Assembly (NCBI GenBank): GCA_037367355.1
Contig: CM074701.1
Location: 310,001-374,000, forward strand
From: Neoscytalidium dimidiatum
Taxonomy: Eukaryota; Ascomycota; Dothideomycetes; Botryosphaeriales; Botryosphaeriaceae
Reading direction: 5' to 3'
DNA: 64,000 nt
Shown: piece after piece, positions 55,105-64,000 of the stretch
Numbering within the stretch: the first letter of the stretch is position 1
How the letters are laid out: each line of letters opens with the position of its first letter
The notes under the pieces: generated by a model
Databases searched by the model: none
What the model was told of the DNA's origin: nothing
What the model saw: only the letters and a program-made list of their open reading frames with translations
Position numbers and translations under genes: made by a program

Positions 55105-57620
55105 AGCTGGCAACAGTCGGTGAGGCAAACTGGCAGCATCTCTTACGCCCCGTTCGATGCCACGGTCACAGTCGCAGTCACCGTCGGGCAGCATGCGGTA
55201 GCCACGCGGGCAAACACCGGGAGGCTGCTGGCAGCAGCAGGTGCCGTGTGCTATGGCCGGACGGTCTATACAGCATCGACATTATTATTGCCGGTGCATT
55301 TGCAAACGCAAACCTCCAGTGCCTCCGCAAAGACCACGACCGGATTTTGGGAAATAATTTTGATCTGCGTCCCTGCGTCCCTGCGTATCAGGTCCATGCG
55401 AGCGCTGGCGCAATGCAGGCGAGGCCCGGTAGCATTGCCCGTTCTGCACGCAGGCGTATCGGTCCCCTGTCTCGGGGAAGCAGTTTCGACGCAGCTGCAG
55501 CAGCGATCGCCGCCAATGTCCACGATGGCCAGCCGTCCGGCCGTGGTGGCTTTCCAGCAGCGCGAGGTGTGCACTGCTGGACTGTGGGGGGCCGCCTTCC
55601 CGAGCGGGCTGGCTCTCCCGCCGCGCTGCGGGATGCTTGACCGGGGGGCGACAAAAATAGGAGCGGGCGCGGTAGCACGGCAGCTGGCAGCTAGCAGCTA
55701 ACATCCAGCGCGCGCGCGTCAAGAGGCGGGAGATGCAAGATGAAAGTGCGCGCGCCCCTTTCCTTGCAGAGCGCGCGCGCGCTCTGGTGTGGTGTCGCAC
55801 GGCAGGGGAGAAACGGGCGCATCTCGATCCGGACGAGGCTGCGCTGTTGCAAGCTGTCGTTATCTCCACAGTGCCGCATTTTGCTCGTGCTCTGACTAGT
55901 GGAGCCCCCGCTTGAGCTACTGCTAGCGGTTTGGATCAGATGTAACCGGTACTTTCCCTATCACCGAGATCCGCCTGCGCTGCCGGTCGTGAGTACTCGT
56001 CGGGCAAAGCCGGGTGCCCGCCTCAACACCACCGCAGTCCAGCGGAAGCGCAGCAGCGACTGGCGAGGGCTCTGTGGCGCAGCTAGCCGGAAGCAGTATG
56101 CCGGGCTTGTCGCACATGCTCTGCTGCAAGGTACGCCGCCACACACGTCTGGGGCTCCAGGTGCGCAACAGACCGTTGAGCAGATTTGCGCAGGCCCTGT
56201 CCGATGCGCAGGCCCATTTGTGGAGAAGAAAAGTATCGACTGACATTTCCGCTCCATCGCGCCATGCCTGGCCGCCGTGCTGGCCTCCGGAGCGAGGCCT
56301 CTAGTCGACACAGCGCCGCTCCGCCCTGCACAAAAAAAAAACGCCCGTATCGGCGAACACTCGGGACCCCGAGCCAGCCCGCATAGCGCCCACGGCAGCG
56401 CCTAACACCGGACATACAGCCCACACACACCACACACACACCCACCCGACCCGATTGCTTCCACAGCCCGCGGTGGAGCGGCATTTTCTCCGTTTCGCCG
56501 TGCCCCAGCGGTCTTCGTTGCGCTGCCCTCCGCCCAACCACCAGCCAGAAAGCCCACTTACCCACTCCACACCTCCCCCAACCCTCGCGCCCTTCCCTCT
56601 TCGGCCGAACTGCCCTCCCGCCCTGCGCGCTTTCGGCCTCCGCTCACGCCAGACGCTTCCAGACACGTGCGCCGCCGCGCCGCACCCGCCTCACGCACCA
56701 CTGCGAGGTGGCTCCGAACGCCATCGCAATGTCCTTTTTGCCGCTTCTAGACTCGGCTCTTCGCCGGCCCTGAGGATCCACCCCGATTCGGCGGAGATCG
56801 TCATCTGGGGAAGGGCAGCCAGCTGGTCCCTTTGTTCGCCTCCCGCTTGGCACCAGATGCGGCTCTCGACCCTGTCTGACGTTGCCTTGGACGCCGAATA
56901 TTCGAGATCTCGAGCTCGTTTGCGTCACCTCTCGCCTTCTCGACCCCCTCCAAGACAGTCCGGAGTCCGGAGAGATGTCCTGCAGCCTGCTGTGTGTCGT
57001 GCATCGTCTGCTGGCCTGCCGTTTTCGCCCTCCCGGTTATGTCACACCACCGTGACGTGAGCCCTTCAGACCGCACCTCACCCTGCGAGACACCCGCGCC
57101 AGCTGCCGCCGGGCATCCTCTGCGTCAAGATCTCATCAGCTTTTGCGGGGTGATCATTCGACTCGCGACCACGGCGCATGCTTTCGCTGAGGTCCCCGCA
57201 CGCCATCGCGCACCCCTCGCTGCTCGCCCACATCCCTGTGGAGATGAATGACATCGCATTCTTGGATGCCCTCGGCCAACCTCCAAGCCGCCCTTTCGTT
57301 TTCCCTCCGAGCGGGCTTGCCAATTCGATAGCCGACGCAATCTGGCTAAGGCTCGGCCCGGCCGGCTGAACATACCATGCATCTGCGAGCCTGCCACTCG
57401 CCCTTCCCGAGGATACCTCCGATCTGCTTCCTGTGCGGAGCAAGTCACCCGATACTGTTACAGACGAGTACCGGACCACGACGCTGATAGGTCGGCACTT
57501 CCCCCGGCACTTCGTTCCGAGCCCGTGAAAGAATGCCACTCATCTCCGCAACTCCAGGGACAGCGTACCATCCGGTGGCCCATCCTAGAGCTTGTCTGTC
57601 GTCGCTAAGCGTTGCCCACT

Positions 57621-59744
57621 GTTCCTTTACGTTAAGGTGCTGTAAATCAATTGCACATCAGTGAGGCTTACGCTTCACACCGCTCTGCAAGTAATGGTCA
57701 TCCCTGCACAAGTCTTTCCATTAGCTCGTGATGTGTTTCAATTTTTTCCATCCGTTAGTCCGTACTAGCAAATTTCTTCTCCAAACATCTTACCAATCGT
57801 TACCCTTTGAGGTTATTGTTACGTCTGCCTGCCCCGAGTGTCTCGCCGTCAGCCGAACCCATCAGCTTTACCTATCGGGGTCACAAGCTTCTATCACCCA
57901 TGAAAATTGGCCGATATCGCCTGGGTTGATCTATCCTCATGGGGTTCCGATAAGCACCATTTTTCGAGTCAGAAAGAGACTGAAGCTCTGATATCTTCCG
58001 AGTCTGTGTGTCTGGGGACGCATGGAACTCGGCGGCTGCGTGGTGATCAATGATCATGTGGCTTACCTGTGGATGCGCATCAGTGCTGCCAGCACAACAA
58101 CAGCTGCCCGGCCGGACTTTCTATGCCCGGGCATAGCACATTCAACCTGCCATGCCCTTGAGCACATCGCAGGCCTCCACATTGCTGACGTGAGGGATGG
58201 CTTTTTGAATCAGACCAGCTAACTCCACTGGAGAAGTTGAGTCAGTCTAGAGCGTGTCGGAGACTGGTTTCCGTCTTTCGTCTCTTGATGAAAAGTTTTC
58301 TCCCGCTGCGATTCCTTTGACATCACGGCGTGGCCTCCTCTTATTCGTCTGATTTCCTCCCTCGACGGCCGTCAAGAAGATCGAGACAATCGCCAGCCTC
58401 CTCCCTATCTTGCCGCTATTTGATCCGGACCTCCTCTTACGTATTTCCCCACGGTCGAAGGAACTCGATGCGCGCGTGTCATCTGGAGATCGGCGTGGGG
58501 TATCCCTGCTACAAACAGTAAAGGACGATAGGAGGCATCGGGGCCTTATGATGGCCCACGAGGCACGAATAGGAGTGAGCGGTCACTCACCGTGTCTAAA
58601 TTTCTCAGACACCGCCATCTGTATGGGACCTCCGTTAGCATCCGAATCTCCGTTTCTGGAAGGGGCCTCAACAAAACGAGGATCAGCGCCGCAAAAAGGA
58701 GGACCCCATACACACTATAGAAGACACGGCACCACTATCTCTCGCTATAACCACTACCTTGGAGCCTAAGTGGCCAGATTCATGCATAAGAGCGGGACTT
58801 GGGCCGCTATCACAGCCATATGGACACCGCTCAGTCTTATGAACACCGATTAGCCTGACTCCAACAAAATGGTGGGGATGGCCCCTCCCGACGGCGGGGA
58901 ACACTTCAAACGCATTACGTGGAGACGCATTCTTGAAGTTCCTTGTGTCTCCGTGAACCCACACTGTTATTCGTGCCCAGTAGCCCCAACCTGAAGACAT
59001 GCTGCGCTAGAAGTACATGGCAACATGCAGGGGCTTGGTTTTTCGAGCTACCTTGCATAGCCTCGACGTCATTTTGAGAGATCAGGATCGCCCAGCTCTC
59101 GTGCTGAGTTCAAGGATTAACAGCCCCTAGCCACTGCTGATGTGCTAAACACAAAATCGAGTGGATGCAGCTATAGCTCGGGACAAACGTATTGCCGATT
59201 TAACATTAATTGGAACGGTGCTCGCAGATCACCGGACGAGCAGTGCACGAAGTTCATGAGAGCGCAGCGCCTCCGTTTTTATTTCCCAGCCTAGCAGCGG
59301 AAACAAAACTACAGGACAGGGAGTTGTAAGTTTCTATAACGACGACTCCGAGACTTTAACTTGTAGTCTTTCCTTGTCGGGTCCACGGGTTGTGCTAGAC
59401 ATGAAGGCTAACTTCTTTTTCTACATTTGCTCGGAAACGCAAATACCAGAGCTATACTCTTTATTTTATCTTTAGTACATTACAACCGCATGTTAACGAT
59501 CTGTGTCAAAGTTTACAGAGAATGTAAGAGGAATAAAGCGCAGTCACTGATGAATATGACTTAGTAATGAGGTAAGTACATTCATGTAAGCCCATCCCCT
59601 TTCTACTTGCTTAGCGATTCCAGTGCCGCATCTTCGTAAAAAGATCCTACTCATTCACATCCCATAATATAAAGGCTCCGAATTTCATTGCCACTGAAGA
59701 CCATATATTCCATACCGGCATTTCCGTTCCTACGGCTTTCTTTT
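57621..59744. other. AT-richer intergenic DNA, decayed block
   Basis: No supported gene. Short frames (for example 58330-58521 and 58683-59000) show no motif. The composition change at the left edge is sharp. Confidence 0.45.
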
Positions 59745-60760
59745 AGGCGGGTGGCGTCAAACCCCGTCCATCGGATACCTCTCCCTCAACTCCTGCCCAT
59801 ACCGATACAACATCACCGGCAACGGCACCGTTCCCAGACTTAACGAACCTGAGCAACAAGTTCCCTCCTCGCCCCAGCCCGCGGTAGGAAAGCGCCGAAC
59901 AGGCAGCGCGCCGACATCGATGCGCGCAGCCGTGGACGCGGCGCAGAGGAGGCCCGCAGCATCGGATTGGCGTATGCCAACGCTGTGGCGTTGATGTACC
60001 GACGAAGGGCAAAGCTGAACCGCAAGCTGCCTACGTTTTGGTAGTGCATCCTTGATAGGAAAAAAAAAAAAAAGGTGGTGAGCGTGTCAGGCGGTTTGGC
60101 GAAGAGGATCATACCTAGGAAGCTCTCGGCGCTGAGCGACTAGCTGTAGATGCGTTGGAAGAATGTGGATGCGATGGCGAGGAGGATGTAGAAGAGGCTG
60201 ACGATGAAGCCGACCATGAGGTAGAGGTAGCGAGGGTGGAGGAGCGGGAAAAAAAAAAGAAAACAAGCTTCCAGGGGTAAGTGACGGTGCGGGTCAGGAT
60301 GGTGACGGCGGTTTGTGGCTGCGCGGGGCATTTGTGCGTGTCGTAGGCGCCGCGTTGATCGGGATTTCCGAGCTCCTGCTGAGATTCGCAGAGTTTGCGG
60401 TTGGTGATGACGCGTGCGTTGGTTTGCCAGGAGCGTGAGGATCATGAGGGTTGTGGTTACGGCACTGCTGATCACAAGAGCCCAGAACATCCATCGCCGG
60501 CCTATGTGCTCTATGACGAGGCCGCCGAAGAAGGGGCCAATCGATGGCTTGAAGCTCGCGCCCAGTGCGAGGGTGGCATTAACTGCACCTCGCGGGTGGG
60601 TGTCGACGAAGTCGGATACGATACCGCCACCAATTTAGAGGTACGCGAAGCCAATAAGACCGGAGAGCAATCGGAATGTGATGAAGCATCCGGTGTTGAG
60701 GCCCAGGGCCGCCCTGCGCTGATGTGGGTCAGAGTGGAGAGGATGTTGGCTTAGTGAATG
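59745..60760 (-). pseudogene. Major facilitator superfamily transporter (DHA1-like), broken
   Basis: On the minus strand from about 60715 one reads LLSGLIGFAYL, a stop (TAA), IGGGIVSDF, then ALGASFKPSIGPFFGGLVIEHIGRRWMFWALVI. This is the TM5-TM6 'P..GP..GG......WRW.FW' signature of fungal drug:H+ antiporter-type MFS proteins. After a frameshift, NPDQRGAYDT and AVTILTRTVTYPWKLVF match the central loop and TM7 entry. Another frameshift leads to the membrane segments YLYLMVGFIVSLFYILLAIASTFF. Near 59830 the family's C-terminal end (LPVMLYRYGQELRER) is readable. At least three frame changes and one stop make it non-functional, and the N-terminal four helices are absent. Confidence 0.7.
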
Positions 60761-61041
60761 ATGGAAAGACGGCCATAGCGCTCAGTTAAATAGGACGAGC
60801 GAACCGTGCTGATAGAACTTAGACAAGGGACCTAGGAGGCCACAACATCTGGTGGTTCTAAAGTATTGACATACCACAAATCCGAGCACAGAAACCGTAT
60901 TGATCGGGGATCCATAAAGGCGCGGATATTGAGGCTGCGGAAAAGGAAGGCTATTCACTCTTATGTTTTTCAGCAAGCGCTCATAAACTTGGAGCAACAG
61001 AGCTAGTCGTCAATGCCGGCTCCAGGATCACCTTCCGTCCT

Positions 61042-61560
61042 ATGGAAATCCGAATCCCTGTCATGGAGAACGGCTTGACTTACCTGAGCACGCAGATCTG
61101 TCCGCGCTCCACGATTTCTCTTGCGGCAACAATGAGAATGAGAGCTTCCTCGGAACAGCCAAGGTCGATACTGAAACAAATTCTGGAAAGTCCGGGGATA
61201 GACGTGAGGATGACTAAAGAAGCTTATCTCAATATACATCAGTTCCTCAACTTGACTCCATTTCAACTGGCGGCTTATCCGGGGGATCTTTATGGCGCAA
61301 AGATGCCACTCTATGCTGGTGCGGACCCGAAAGTCGTGAGTAACCGTCACGGACGTTCCAAGGGCATTGAGACAGATTCAACGTTGGACGTCGTCGGCGA
61401 ATGTCTACGGGAGGGTGAGAGCTATCTGCAGAGGGCCGGACCCGGCCGATGCTGCATGCCAATGATTTTCCTCGGCTGGAGAGTGCTACAAAGTCAAAAA
61501 TTATGCATTACGGGGCATCTTCAAGTATACCCAAAGTCGAGCTTTGGCGAAGAACGGTGA
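61042..61560 (+). pseudogene. Ankyrin-like repeat remnant
   Basis: One frame contains ILKQILESPGIDV followed by NLTPFQLAAYPGDLYGAKMPLYAGADPKVVS. This resembles two consecutive ankyrin repeats (family: ..LLL..GADVN....GTPLHLAA..G). The repeats are imperfect and the flanks unreadable, so it is probably a relic of an ankyrin protein. A chance resemblance cannot be excluded. Confidence 0.3.
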
Positions 61561-63140
61561 TCCGGTAGAAGAACTAAGAGGAGCAACGAAAATGCACATT
61601 CATTCTCATGAGGTCTCTCAAAAGGGAATGTCTTTGTTTTTATTCTCAGTTTGCTTCTCTCCTTTCTATCTAAGTAAAATAGAAGGCATGGGCAAGCGCA
61701 GTAACTGGATGGCTGACGTTCCACTAACACAATCATTTCCTTTAATTCCAAAGAGGAAAGAAAAGAAGGAAGAAAGAAAATCGTCAAAATAGATCTCTAA
61801 CGCCAATGTATAGAATACTTCCCTCTCTAACTATCTTACGACGAGACGGTTATGTATAGCAGATTCATCTTGGGCGTTACACGTTTGGTCGGGAGTGGTC
61901 AGAGCATGCTTATATTCAGGAATGGATCGAAACTGCGATCAAGAGTCACCAGGAAGGTTTCCAACAAAAATAACATTACGGCGCAGTATTTGTGATGTGT
62001 GAGAAAACATGCTGCAGCCTTAGGGCCTCTCCTCAAGCTGCATTGGCTGAGAATATTTCGTAGTTCCACGACTGGGTCAGCGCTCTGAGTGCAAATGAAA
62101 AAATGAACGTAGCAATTGTAATGCTCCCATACGGATCCTAATGCACCGGCTGATAAAATTTCTTTCGTGTCGCAGCCGTTTCGATGCCATTGATGTCGAG
62201 CTTAAGAAGTTCGTGTCTTTCAGCATCGTTGGCAGACTCCCGCTTCACACTGTGGGGAATCTGCGCATTCCCATCCAATCACATTTCAATCTCATTGCTG
62301 CCTGCACGAAGATAGCCTAGCATACTTATCACGCAACCAGAGCGCTCACAATGCAAAAATCCACCCATTATGTCTCTTCCGACGCAGTGGCTTCAACGAA
62401 ACGATTAGCCGCAGATAGCAGAAGGGTCATAGCATCTGAAACTGCACCCACTTTTCTGCGTTCACCTGAATGAGTGAGTCTCACAGAACTCGTAGTCGTT
62501 CTGCCTCAGTTGGATATTGCGGTGCTATCAATGTATTTTTTTCCCCACTACAGTATTACCCCGAGGTCGTAGAATATGGCATTTTCGCTGATATATTCTG
62601 CCTACTCATGGCGGTCGCGTTTGGATACTAATTCTGGCCTCTACTCCTTTTCAGTCGGCTCGGACGAGGATGTTTGTGGGATTTGGCAGAAAACGAATGT
62701 CATAAAATGTGAGGGAGAAGACATACATGAGCAGATGAGATGCTGTACCACATTGCTATGCCTGTAAGAGCAGGCCCTCGAATGTATACGGCTAGTCAAA
62801 GCGGCGCAGTGGGGGCGAAGCAGCCAAGTGGGTATCCAGACAGCCATGCTGCAAAGCTATGAGAAGGGTGTTGCGGCAAAGCCTCCACCGGGTTAGGAAT
62901 GTTAGAATAAGGGAAGAAGTGGGGTGTACACGTACAGCGTGAAAAGGACCTACTTAAGTCACGTGACTTACGTGCCGCCAAGGGATTGATCTGTATAATC
63001 TCGCGAGCCTTGGGCAGCAACGAACAGATCAAAGAGATCAACCCCTACCGTAATCTATATAATCCGTACGACCCTCCTAGTAAAAGGCTACAGATTAAAT
63101 AAATTAATAAACTAGAATGCTAGCTTCCCTACGTGTATAT
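61561..63140. other. AT-rich intergenic DNA
   Basis: No recognisable gene. The frames present are short and without motifs. Confidence 0.45.
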
Positions 63141-63341
63141 AAATCACACTCTTTAGATAGCTTTGACCCCCGTGGTTAACTTCTATAATAATTCCGACAA
63201 CTGTTAGTAACAGGCCTTCGCACGTAGTGCTCAGTCATTACTCGTTCATTCTCTCTTCTTGTACCCATTTAAGGAAAACCCCGTAACTAGTTTTCTCCCT
63301 CTTCGGTGTTGGATCCTTAGAGGTAGAGGCCGTCCGTTACA
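63141..63341. repeat. LTR-type dispersed repeat, copy B
   Basis: Matches 32422-32739 over its whole length, from TCACACTCTTTAGATAGCTTT to GGCCGTCCGTTACA, but lacks the ~134-bp insertion of copy A. Divergence is spread along the sequence, with many transitions. No retroelement coding sequence is seen on either side. Confidence 0.65.
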
Positions 63342-64000
63342 GAGGGAAGATTGCAACCGAAAGTCAGGGCAGATGCTGCTGGGCACTCATGCGGAACCGA
63401 ATTAGCCGGTAATAGATTGTCGTTTACAACGCACGATTGTCGGTTTCATTTTAGCTTTTCTCATAGATACCGGCAACATTATCGGCCGGTGCATTGTTCT
63501 TAGTGTTGAGGTTCTCTGTTGAATATGAAACTGCTTGCTTTGATCTGTAACTATCTCACTGCAGACGAAACTGTTAGGTATAAAATGGTCACAACTTCAT
63601 TACGACTCTTAGGGACGGCTGTACGCAAATCAGCCCTCAAGAAATAGTCCAATTGCGCAGAGTTATTACCTGCAAGATACGTAAGTAAGGTCTAACACTA
63701 ATTGCCCCAAGAAAGTAATCTTAAGGTGGCAGTATCTCTCAAAGATTGTTTCGAAATCATAAAGAATGTCTAAGGGTTCAATTTAACGTATATGTATGTG
63801 ATTGTACGCCTCCGCAGCTGCTCATCTCGATTGCTACGTGGAAGATTTCAGCCTCTCTATCGAGGTCTTGCGTTCTGGTGTGTCATCCGTAGAAGAGTAA
63901 GGCTTAGGATCTTGAACACGTTAAAGGTCGACAAATTCACTTTTAGTCAGTCTTTTGTGAGATCGCGCAGTAGTCTCCTGTATGGTCGAAATCCATTGTA
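63342..64000. other. AT-rich intergenic DNA to the window end
   Basis: I see no gene, repeat partner or motif in this stretch. Confidence 0.45.

Larger units (their letters stand above)
53357..57620. other. creA upstream region, GC-rich, with tandem repeats
   Basis: About 4.3 kb upstream of creA without a supported gene. Open frames overlap on both strands and are low-complexity. It contains the tandem repeats listed separately. Part is presumably the creA promoter and long leader. Base composition drops abruptly near 57.6 kb. Confidence 0.5.

Noticed and set aside
1..64000. CRISPR arrays, bacterial operons or phage features
   Set aside because: The window is clearly fungal nuclear DNA; no regularly spaced repeats of that kind were seen.

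Overview
The window is nuclear DNA of a filamentous ascomycete (Pezizomycotina, most likely Dothideomycetes; the class is an inference). Intact genes have short GT..AG introns (50-88 bp) with CTAAC/CTAAT-like branch points. The families are typical of these fungi: an OLE1-type desaturase with a fused cytochrome b5, the carbon repressor CreA, a central-cluster Zn2Cys6 factor, HET proteins, a NACHT-type STAND NTPase, and a small cysteine-rich secreted protein. Gene models were spliced by hand from the sequence; no database was searched.

Layout. 1-2.8 kb: no recognisable gene. 2.8-7.6 kb: core genes, the delta-9 desaturase and tyrosyl-DNA phosphodiesterase. 7.7-13.5 kb: AT-richer decayed block with a BTB/POZ pseudogene, a HET-domain pseudogene and a short repeated segment. 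13.5-22.2 kb: an unrecognised three-exon gene, a TauD-like Fe(II)/2-oxoglutarate dioxygenase, a Zn2Cys6 regulator convergent with it, and a GNAT acetyltransferase. This could be a small metabolic neighbourhood. 22.2-25.2 kb: sparse and decayed, with a membrane-protein remnant. 25.4-30.9 kb: an intact HET gene, a secreted 8-cysteine effector-like protein and an SDR with an altered NAG motif. 31.5-33.4 kb: a cytochrome P450 pseudogene split by LTR-type repeat DNA. 34.6-38.1 kb: a four-exon NACHT NTPase. 38.1-52.1 kb: a GC-rich 14-kb stretch with no convincing gene, lying between two convergent genes. 52.1-53.4 kb: creA. 53.4-57.6 kb: GC-rich upstream DNA with simple repeats. 57.6-64 kb: AT-richer decayed block with an MFS transporter pseudogene, an ankyrin-like remnant and a second copy of the LTR-type repeat.

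How it fits together. The window alternates gene-bearing GC-rich blocks with AT-richer blocks of broken genes. Several nonsense codons there are the C-to-T changes at CpA expected of repeat-induced point mutation. The intact HET gene, the broken HET and BTB genes and the intact NACHT protein suggest a locus where self/non-self recognition genes turn over. The two most unusual features are the convergent 14-kb gene-empty interval, with clustered GCGATAA sites and a perfect inverted pair of them, and the NACHT protein, whose C-terminal ~670 residues carry no repeat I recognise.
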